A stretch of DNA of 11,013 bases from Sutterella sp. UBA1442 (lineage in GTDB: Bacteria; Pseudomonadota; Gammaproteobacteria; Burkholderiales; Burkholderiaceae_F), in NCBI GenBank assembly GCA_002329575.1, contig DCTK01000030.1, forward strand, positions 3,382-14,394, read 5' to 3'. The notes under the pieces were generated by a model. It made no database searches, was not told where the DNA came from, and was given only the letters and a program-made list of their open reading frames with translations. The position numbers were made by a program, and so were the translations under genes. Positions 6,177 through 11,013 of this stretch are shown piece by piece. Position 1 is the stretch's first letter; each line of letters opens with the position of its first letter.

Positions 6177-6899
6177 TTAAATTCGTTCGTAGACAAGGTC
6201 CCAGACACCGTGCCCAAGCCGTTCACCACGTGCATGGAATTTTGTCATCGGGCGCTCCGTTAAGGGGTTAGCCATAACGGGAGAGAAGCCATCGTGAAGG
6301 TTTTTTAATAGTTCTTCGCCCTCAAGCACTTCAAACATTTGTTCAGCATAATTTTCCCAGTCGGTGGCGCAGTGCAGATAACCACCTGGACGAATCCGAG
6401 AGACCAATTCGTGGATAAAGGGTTGCGCAACTAAACGACGTTTGTGATGGCGGGCTTTTCTCCAGGGGTCTGGGAAGTAGATATGAACTCCGTCTAAAGA
6501 GTTTTCGCCAATCATGTCTTTAATCACTTCTACGGCATCGTGTTGAATGATGCGTACATTGGTAAGAGACATTTCATCCAGACGTTTAGCCAGAGCGCCT
6601 ACGCCGGCAGAAAATACTTCGCAACCCAAGAAATTGACTTCGGGGTGCATTTGCGCAATGGCCGCCGTTGTCTCTCCCATGCCACAGCCGATTTCAAATA
6701 CAAGCGGGGCTTTGCGACCGAAAAGTGCTTCGGCATCCAACAATTTGGGTTCGTATTGAACGGCATAGCGCGGTAATAACTCTTCAAGAGCTCGCTTTTG
6801 AGCTTGGCTGATGTGACCTCGCCGTAAGGTAAAACTGCGAATGTGTTTTTTCTTGAGAATTTCAATCTCTTCGGCGGAAAGAACTTTCTTTTCAGACAT
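6177..6899 (-). CDS. trmB: tRNA (guanine-46-N7)-methyltransferase
   Basis: The 240-aa SAM-dependent enzyme makes m7G at position 46 in the variable loop of many tRNAs. Visible motifs are the SAM-binding FEIGCGMGETT (68-78), acidic residue in GCEVF (92-96), the family signature FPDPWRKARHHKRR (142-155), and C-terminal TKFHARGERLGH (219-230). I chose the ATG ending at 6899 (MSEKKVLSAEE); the open frame continues upstream only because it reads through the tRNA-Gly gene. There is no clear Shine-Dalgarno before this ATG. The tRNA-Gly 3' end is 39 nt upstream with no terminator or room for a normal promoter, so trmB is probably translated from the RNA released when the tRNA is cut out. Confidence 0.96.
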   Translation of the reverse strand: MSEKKVLSAEEIEILKKKHIRSFTLRRGHISQAQKRALEELLPRYAVQYEPKLLDAEALFGRKAPLVFEIGCGMGETTAAIAQMHPEVNFLGCEVFSAGVGALAKRLDEMSLTNVRIIQHDAVEVIKDMIGENSLDGVHIYFPDPWRKARHHKRRLVAQPFIHELVSRIRPGGYLHCATDWENYAEQMFEVLEGEELLKNLHDGFSPVMANPLTERPMTKFHARGERLGHGVWDLVYERI

Positions 6900-6938
6900 T
6901 GGAAAAAATAGGGATGAATGCGTTTTGTAGAAGTCAAC

Positions 6939-7012
6939 TGGAGCGGATGAGGGGAATCGAACCCCCGTCGTAGGCTTGGGAAGCCTCTGCTCTACCATTG
7001 AGCTACATCCGC
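6939..7012 (-). tRNA. tRNA-Gly (anticodon CCC)
   Basis: The 74-nt cloverleaf has encoded CCA. Acceptor GCGGATG pairs with CATCCGC and is followed by TCCA. D arm GCTC...GAGC; anticodon loop TTCCCAA giving CCC, which reads GGG; T-loop TTCGATT closed by GGGGG/CCCCT-type stem. It resembles E. coli glyU. It lies at the head of the trmB-uppP unit. Confidence 0.97.
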
Positions 7013-7026
7013 AAAATGAGAAGCTC

Positions 7027-7055
7027 ATTCTACAAGAAATCCCCTTAGGGCGCAA
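7027..7055 (-). promoter_or_regulatory. Promoter of the tRNA-Gly / trmB / uppP unit
   Basis: On the minus strand TTGCGC (7050-7055), an exact 17-bp spacer and TAGAAT (7027-7032) precede the tRNA by about 14 bp, giving a transcription start near 7019-7021. This is the only good promoter seen for the three genes downstream. Confidence 0.75.
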
Positions 7056-7063
7056 AGACGCTT

Positions 7064-7092
7064 TTTACACAACTAACCAGCATTGATATAAT
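7064..7092 (+). promoter_or_regulatory. Near-consensus sigma70 promoter of mscL
   Basis: TTTACA (7064-7069), a 17-bp spacer and a perfect TATAAT (7087-7092) lie 27 bp before the mscL ATG. It is back-to-back with the tRNA-Gly promoter, with nine bases between the two -35 boxes. A TAGGG ribosome site precedes the ATG. Confidence 0.85.
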
Positions 7093-7119
7093 CGAGCAAC
7101 TTTTTTCTTAGGGCACATA

Positions 7120-7620
7120 ATGAAGAAATTTTTATCTGATTTTCAAACATTTATCAGTCGTGGCAACGTCATCGACATGGCTGTTGGTGTGATCGTTGGT
7201 GCCGCTTTCACCGCAATCGTCAACTCGATGGTTAAAGACATCATCAACCCGGTGTTGGGGGTTCTGATCGGTTCTCAAGATTTCTCCAACTTTTTCTTTG
7301 TCTTGTCATTGCCTGAAGGCTATACCGGTCCGATGTCCTACGATGCATTAACGAAGGCTGGGGCTGCAGTGTTGGGCTATGGTGCTTTCTTTACCGCAGT
7401 CTTTCATTTCCTTTTAATGGCGTTCGTTGTCTTTACGTTAGTTCGCCTCGTTAATAAAGTCCGTGAAGCTGCCGAGGCTAAACTTTTGGCCAAGCAAAAG
7501 CAAGAAGAAGCCGAAGCTGCCGCTCTTAAAGCTGAGGCCTCCAAGAAGGCCGAAGAAGCGGTTGCTAAAGACATTGAGCTTTTGACGGAAATCCGCGATT
7601 TGCTCAAAAAGCAAGCCTAA
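7120..7620 (+). CDS. mscL: Large-conductance mechanosensitive channel MscL
   Basis: The 166-aa subunit forms a homopentameric inner-membrane channel that opens under high membrane tension and releases solutes during osmotic downshock. The N-terminal helix and first membrane segment carry the family block RGNVIDMAVGVIVGAAFTAIV (14-34), followed by DIINPVLGVLIG (40-51). The second membrane segment is about 88-112, followed by NKVREA. The C-terminal bundle helix ends with ELLTEIRDLLKKQ (153-165), as in other MscLs. Between membrane segment 2 and this helix there is a long Lys/Glu/Ala-rich stretch (about 117-150), so the protein is ~30 residues longer than E. coli MscL (136 aa). Single-gene unit with strong promoter and terminator. 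Confidence 0.97.
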   Translation: MKKFLSDFQTFISRGNVIDMAVGVIVGAAFTAIVNSMVKDIINPVLGVLIGSQDFSNFFFVLSLPEGYTGPMSYDALTKAGAAVLGYGAFFTAVFHFLLMAFVVFTLVRLVNKVREAAEAKLLAKQKQEEAEAAALKAEASKKAEEAVAKDIELLTEIRDLLKKQA

Positions 7621-7625
7621 AAAGC

Positions 7626-7664
7626 AAAACTCCGCAAAAGACACTGTCAGTTGCGGAGCGTTTT
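7626..7664 (+). terminator. Terminator of mscL
   Basis: The stem CTCCGCAA (7630-7637) / TTGCGGAG (7651-7658) has a 13-nt loop, is preceded by AAAA and followed by CGTTTT. It begins 9 nt after the mscL stop. Confidence 0.85.
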
Positions 7665-7672
7665 AATCAATT

Positions 7673-7695
7673 ATTCGGGGGCTTGGCCCCCGAAT
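7673..7695 (-). terminator. Terminator of the hydrogenase-rubrerythrin gene
   Basis: A perfect 10-bp stem ATTCGGGGGC (7673-7682) / GCCCCCGAAT (7686-7695) with a 3-nt loop lies 10 nt past the stop of the minus-strand gene. The T-tract is weak (AATAATTGATT), but the very GC-rich stem and placement fit termination. Confidence 0.75.
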
Positions 7696-7704
7696 TTGAT
7701 TGGA

Positions 7705-9732
7705 TTAGTAGTTTTCGGCGCGAACTTCAAAGTAGCTTTGAGCATAACCGCAAACCGGGCAAGCTTCAGGAGCCTTCACGCCCATTACGAGGTGACCGCA
7801 GATGCGGCATTCCCACATGGTTTGACCGGCCTTTTCGAACACCTTCTTCATTTCAACGTTGTTGAGCAGCTTACGATAGCGTTCTTCGTGAGCCTTTTCG
7901 ATAGCGGCTACTGCGCGGAACTTAGCTGCCAATTCCGGGAAGCCTTCGCTGTCGGCATCCTTAGCGAAACCGTCATACATGTCGGTCCATTCGTAATTTT
8001 CGCCTTCAGCAGCAGCACCGAGGTTGGCGGCGGTATCACCAATCCAACCTAATGCATCGCACCACAAACGAGCATGTTCTTGCTCATTGCGAGCCGTTTG
8101 CAAGAAGATTGCGGCGATTTGTTCATAGCCTTCACGTTTGGCGACTTCGGCAAAATACGTATATTTGTTGCGAGCTTGGGATTCACCAGCAAAGGCCGTC
8201 ATGAGGTTTTTCTCGGTCTTCGTGCCGGCAAGCTTGCAGCAAGCACCTTCGGACTCCTTCACGCATTCAAAGACTTCAGCGCCTTTCTTGCAGATGGGGC
8301 AAATGTAGTCGGCAGGCAATTCACCATCACATTCGTGGACATAGCCGCAAACTTTACAAATATATTTCATGGGTTTTTCTCCTAAGTCTCCGCTACGGTC
8401 CGTGTAGCGGGTGTGTAACAGGGCTTCGGCCTTCTCAGAAAGCGGTTGGCCCAAAAAGTTTTTGTAAATAGCTTTGATTTCTTCGTTATCGGCACTTGTG
8501 CGCTCGCAGGCGGGCATCGTGCGGTCACGCTCATAAAGCGCATCGATACGACTTTGACGAGTTTGGTCTTCCTGACCCCAATTGAGTTTAGGTTGACCAC
8601 CGCCAGAGATGCATCCGCCAGGACACGTCATGACTTCAATGAAGTGATATTGCTTCGTACCAGCTTCCAGTTCTTTGATGACTTTGCTCGCATTGGCCGT
8701 GCCATAAATGACGGCAACACTAAGCGTTAAGTTTCCGATGGACACGGAGGCTTCTTTCACATCACGAAGGCCGCGTACTGGTGTTAACTCATAGAAGTCT
8801 GCAGGTGCATGCTCACCGGTAATTAGGAGGTGAGCCGTGCGAAGCGCGGCCTCCATAACGCCACCGGTGTTGCCAAAAATAACGCCCGCACCGGAACCTT
8901 TACCCATAATGGGATCGAATTCACTTTCTGCGATACTGGCAAAGTCAAGGCCTTTTTCTTGAGCCCAGAGAGCCAATTCATTCGTTGTGATCACAAAGTC
9001 CGTGTCGCGCATGCCGCTGGCACACATTTCTTCCCGGCGAATTTCAAATTTCTTTGCCGTGCAGGGGGTAACTGCGACGTGAACAATGCGGCTTGCGTCT
9101 AATTGGTTTTGCTGCGCAAAATACGTTTTAACGGCAGCACCTTGCATACCGATTGGGCTTTTAGCCGTAGAGATGTTGGCCAACCATTGCGGATGGAAAG
9201 TCTCGGCATACTTCACCCAAGCGGGACAGCAACTGGTGAATTGGGGGATCGGTCCGGTGTTCTTGGTCAGGCGCTCAACGAGTTCGCTAGCCTCTTCCAT
9301 AATGGTCAGGTCGGCCGCAAAGTTCGTATCCAACACATAGTCTGCCCCTAGAGCACGCAACAGTCCGACCATTTTCCCTTGTTCAAAGCCTCCTGCAGGC
9401 ATGCCGAAAGCTTCACCCAAAGCCACGCGAACCGCGGGCGAGGTGGAAAAGACGACAATGGTATTAGGATCATTGATAGCTTTGGCGACATCTTCATATT
9501 CAGGTCGTCCAAATAAGCTTCCAGTGGGGCAAATGTTGATGCACTGACCACAGTGCACACAAATTGCCTTATCACCTGTTTTCTCTAAGCTGTAATGCCC
9601 GTGAACGCCGATATAGTCTTCGCAAACCTGACGACACATAGAGCAATTGACGCAAAGCGATTCATTGCGCACAAGTGCCGGATTGTCGGATTCAACGGCA
9701 ACACGAACATCCAGGGATTCATGTTTAGACAT
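7705..9732 (-). CDS. [FeFe]-hydrogenase fused to rubredoxin-rubrerythrin
   Basis: A single 675-aa frame. Start is ATG at 9732 with AGGAG six bases upstream. Residues 1-~447 are a monomeric-type iron hydrogenase: two [4Fe-4S] ferredoxin motifs (Cys27/30/33/37 and Cys58/61/64/68), then the H-cluster domain with TSCCPAW (Cys168 proton-relay, Cys169 ligand), TPCTAKKFE (Cys224), [11 protein letters not shown] (286-296) and EVMTCPGGC (Cys370, Cys374), ending in the usual HTRYTDRS. This active site reversibly makes or oxidises H2. After seven linker codons (GDLGEKP), residues 455-675 are a rubrerythrin: short rubredoxin-like knuckles (CKVC, CPIC), a di-iron four-helix domain (Glu517, E550QEH, E612KAHEE) and C-terminal rubredoxin centre (CRIC...CPVC), a peroxide-reducing module. 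No hydE, hydF or hydG maturase lies in the window. The linker contains a strong ribosome site, so free rubrerythrin may also be made. The gene is monocistronic. Confidence 0.9.
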   Translation of the reverse strand: MSKHESLDVRVAVESDNPALVRNESLCVNCSMCRQVCEDYIGVHGHYSLEKTGDKAICVHCGQCINICPTGSLFGRPEYEDVAKAINDPNTIVVFSTSPAVRVALGEAFGMPAGGFEQGKMVGLLRALGADYVLDTNFAADLTIMEEASELVERLTKNTGPIPQFTSCCPAWVKYAETFHPQWLANISTAKSPIGMQGAAVKTYFAQQNQLDASRIVHVAVTPCTAKKFEIRREEMCASGMRDTDFVITTNELALWAQEKGLDFASIAESEFDPIMGKGSGAGVIFGNTGGVMEAALRTAHLLITGEHAPADFYELTPVRGLRDVKEASVSIGNLTLSVAVIYGTANASKVIKELEAGTKQYHFIEVMTCPGGCISGGGQPKLNWGQEDQTRQSRIDALYERDRTMPACERTSADNEEIKAIYKNFLGQPLSEKAEALLHTRYTDRSGDLGEKPMKYICKVCGYVHECDGELPADYICPICKKGAEVFECVKESEGACCKLAGTKTEKNLMTAFAGESQARNKYTYFAEVAKREGYEQIAAIFLQTARNEQEHARLWCDALGWIGDTAANLGAAAEGENYEWTDMYDGFAKDADSEGFPELAAKFRAVAAIEKAHEERYRKLLNNVEMKKVFEKAGQTMWECRICGHLVMGVKAPEACPVCGYAQSYFEVRAENY
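8368..8383 (-). promoter_or_regulatory. Internal Shine-Dalgarno and ATG for the rubrerythrin part
   Basis: AGGAG (8379-8383 on the plus axis, read on minus) sits 8 bases before ATG AAA TAT (8368-8370), exactly at the domain junction. It would allow a 221-aa stand-alone rubrerythrin ending at 7705. The signal is as good as that of the hydrogenase start, which points to a former two-gene operon whose intervening stop codon is absent. Confidence 0.65.
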
Positions 9733-9786
9733 CAATCTCTCCTATAGTCGGACCAAAATAAAGTGGGGTGGGCCGACTTCAAAAAG

Positions 9787-9815
9787 AGTATAAGAATGCA
9801 ATTTAGAAAACACAA
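9787..9815 (-). promoter_or_regulatory. Candidate promoter of the hydrogenase-rubrerythrin gene
   Basis: On the minus strand TATACT (9787-9792), with a T just before it, lies 17 bp after TTGTGT (9810-9815), a poor -35 hexamer. The leader would be ~45-50 nt. A weak -35 often means an activator is needed, and a TTGAT half-site touches this region, but no full FNR box is present. Confidence 0.45.
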
Positions 9816-9856
9816 TCAATGTTTTCATAAACGCCGATAGTTTTTTTCAATGATGT

Positions 9857-9890
9857 AAAAAAGTGCCCGTTGTAACGGGCACCTTTTCGA
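9857..9890 (-). terminator. Terminator of the fbp - small membrane protein unit
   Basis: An 8-bp stem GTGCCCGT (9863-9870) / ACGGGCAC (9875-9882) has a tetraloop. On the minus strand it is followed by TTTTTTAC (A-run 9857-9862 on plus). It separates fbp and the 65-aa gene from the hydrogenase gene. Confidence 0.88.
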
Positions 9891-9895
9891 GGATT

Positions 9896-10093
9896 TTAGT
9901 ATTTCTTAGTCGAGTCATTGTCCTGGTTTTGCTCAGGCGTTGTCTCAGTCTTCGGGGCATCCTTTTTATTATCCTCAGGATCCATGAAGATCTTTTTATC
10001 GGGATTATCCCGTGACCAGCTAATAAAACCGTAAATGATAATAAACGGTATTAGGATCCAATCAGCCAGAACGTTAAGCCAATCCTCGACCAT
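9896..10093 (-). CDS. Small single-span membrane protein, function unknown
   Basis: The 65-aa product has an amphipathic start (MVEDWLNVLADW), one hydrophobic segment (about 12-26, ILIPFIIIYGFISW) and then a very hydrophilic tail rich in Asp, Lys, Asn, Thr and Gln, with a KKIFMDPEDNKKD stretch. It is probably an inner-membrane anchor with a disordered cytoplasmic tail. It begins 8 nt after the fbp stop and ends at a good terminator, so it is the distal gene of the fbp transcript. Its ribosome site is weak and lies over the end of fbp, suggesting coupling. I do not recognise a family; coding is supported by operon position and length filling the gap up to the terminator. Confidence 0.6.
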   Translation of the reverse strand: MVEDWLNVLADWILIPFIIIYGFISWSRDNPDKKIFMDPEDNKKDAPKTETTPEQNQDNDSTKKY

Positions 10094-10101
10094 GTTACAT
10101 C

Positions 10102-11013
10102 TTAGCGGTGGTAAAACGTCACCAATTCCACTTCTTCGCTAGCACCTAAAAACACCGCGACTCGTTGGTGAAGGGCTTCGGGTTGAATATCGAGGATATT
10201 GTCGTGACCATTTGTAGCCTTGCCACCGGCTTGCTCAACAAGCCAGCTCATGGGGTTGGCTTCGTACATCAACCGAAGTTTGCCGGGTTTGCTGGGGTCT
10301 CGATTGTCTCGCGGATACATGAAAATGCCGCCGCGATGCAAAATACGATGAACTTCAGCAACCATTGCAGCAACCCAACGCATGTTGAAATCTTTGCCAC
10401 GTGCGCCGTCCTTACCTTGAATCAACTCAGCCACATAAGTTTTCACCGGAGCTTCCCAGTGGCGCATATTCGAGCAATTGATAGCGAATTCTTTAGCAGA
10501 CGGATCAATCGTCAAGCGTTCTGCCGTTTGGTAGAAGTTGCCAGAGCCACAATCAAGCGTAAAGAGTGTCGTTCCGTGGCCAAGCGTGAAAACCAATTGA
10601 GTTTGAGGGCCGTAGATGACGTAACCGGCGGCCAATTGACGGCGACCGCATTGCAAAAATTCTTCATCCTTAACGTCGCGGTGAGCACCGCCGGCGGAAA
10701 GAATAGAGAAAATCGTGCCGATGGAGACATTGATGTCGATATTGCTTGAGCCGTCCAACGGATCAAAGAGGACAAGGTAGGGACCAACGGGCAACTCTGC
10801 CGGTACCTGTAGGGCGTGATCCATTTCTTCACTGGCAACAGCGCTCACGAGGCCACTTTCAACACAAGCGCGGCTCATGATGTCATTGGCGATAATGTCG
10901 AGTTTCTTTTGAGTTTCGCCTTGCACATTTTCGCTACCGGCCGTGCCCAAGACGCCGGCTAACGCACCGCGGCTAACCATGAAGCTAATTTCTTTACAGG
11001 TATCCGCAATGTG
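10102..11013 (-). CDS. fbp: Fructose-1,6-bisphosphatase class I (5' end outside window)
   Basis: This gluconeogenic enzyme hydrolyses fructose 1,6-bisphosphate to fructose 6-phosphate in the cytosol. The frame is open to the right edge, so 303 C-terminal residues are visible and about 30 N-terminal ones are missing; an internal Met at 10980 is not the start, since [11 protein letters not shown] continues upstream in frame. Landmarks are ENVQGE, the acidic metal-site ASEE, the metal/phosphate motif [14 protein letters not shown], the AAGYVIYG strand, GGIFMYP, the substrate-site [12 protein letters not shown] and AGGKATNG. The C-terminus ([10 protein letters not shown]...) ends near the usual place. 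It is followed at once by a 65-aa membrane protein gene. Confidence 0.95.
   Translation of the reverse strand, partial: HIADTCKEISFMVSRGALAGVLGTAGSENVQGETQKKLDIIANDIMSRACVESGLVSAVASEEMDHALQVPAELPVGPYLVLFDPLDGSSNIDINVSIGTIFSILSAGGAHRDVKDEEFLQCGRRQLAAGYVIYGPQTQLVFTLGHGTTLFTLDCGSGNFYQTAERLTIDPSAKEFAINCSNMRHWEAPVKTYVAELIQGKDGARGKDFNMRWVAAMVAEVHRILHRGGIFMYPRDNRDPSKPGKLRLMYEANPMSWLVEQAGGKATNGHDNILDIQPEALHQRVAVFLGASEEVELVTFYHR

Noticed and set aside
6900-7055. N-terminal extension of TrmB to 292 residues
   Set aside because: The extension is the translated tRNA-Gly gene; TrmB family length and the MSEKK start support 240 residues.
9800-9830. FNR-type box upstream of the hydrogenase gene
   Set aside because: Only one half-site (TTGAT) is present; the second half does not match ATCAA at the required four-base spacing.
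10165-10749. 194-codon plus-strand frame opposite fbp
   Set aside because: Shadow of the fbp reading frame, with no independent features or ribosome site.
1-11013. CRISPR arrays, insertion sequences, prophage or integrase genes
   Set aside because: No regularly spaced direct repeats, transposase-like frames or terminal inverted repeats were seen; two tRNAs are intact with no adjacent integrase.

Overview
The window looks like chromosome of a low-to-mid GC, anaerobic or microaerophilic Betaproteobacterium, most likely a gut-type Sutterellaceae (Sutterella / Parasutterella / Turicimonas-like). This placement is an inference from gene content: a Wolinella-type di-heme fumarate reductase cytochrome b, an [FeFe]-hydrogenase with rubrerythrin, class I FBPase, and proteobacterial-style tRNAs, TrmB, MscL and a 6S-like RNA. 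Most genes lie on the minus strand; only a LapA-like membrane protein, mscL and the 6S-like RNA lie on plus.

Layout, left to right: a DUF4156 (YjeI-like) lipoprotein (minus); a terminator; an isolated frdC-type cytochrome b (minus); a 300-bp intergenic region with twin 12-bp palindromes and a possible leader micro-ORF; upp (minus); a divergent promoter region; a LapA-like coiled-coil membrane protein (plus); a strong bidirectional terminator; metI and metN (minus, overlapping, no metQ in the window); a terminator and tRNA-Thr(CGT) (minus); a ~170-nt structured RNA resembling 6S RNA (plus); uppP and trmB (minus) directly behind tRNA-Gly(CCC) with one strong stable-RNA-type promoter; mscL (plus) from a near-consensus promoter; paired terminators; a 675-aa [FeFe]-hydrogenase/rubredoxin/rubrerythrin fusion (minus); a terminator; a 65-aa membrane protein and the C-terminal ~300 residues of fbp (minus, running off the right edge).

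The genes are mostly housekeeping: uracil salvage, methionine import, tRNA maturation, lipid-carrier recycling, osmotic protection and gluconeogenesis. Anaerobic physiology comes from the fumarate-respiration membrane anchor and from the hydrogenase fusion, which joins H2 or electron chemistry to a peroxide-reducing di-iron module. The fusion is the most interesting item. Its two halves are joined by only seven codons, and those codons still contain an excellent Shine-Dalgarno sequence and the ATG expected of a once-separate rubrerythrin gene.
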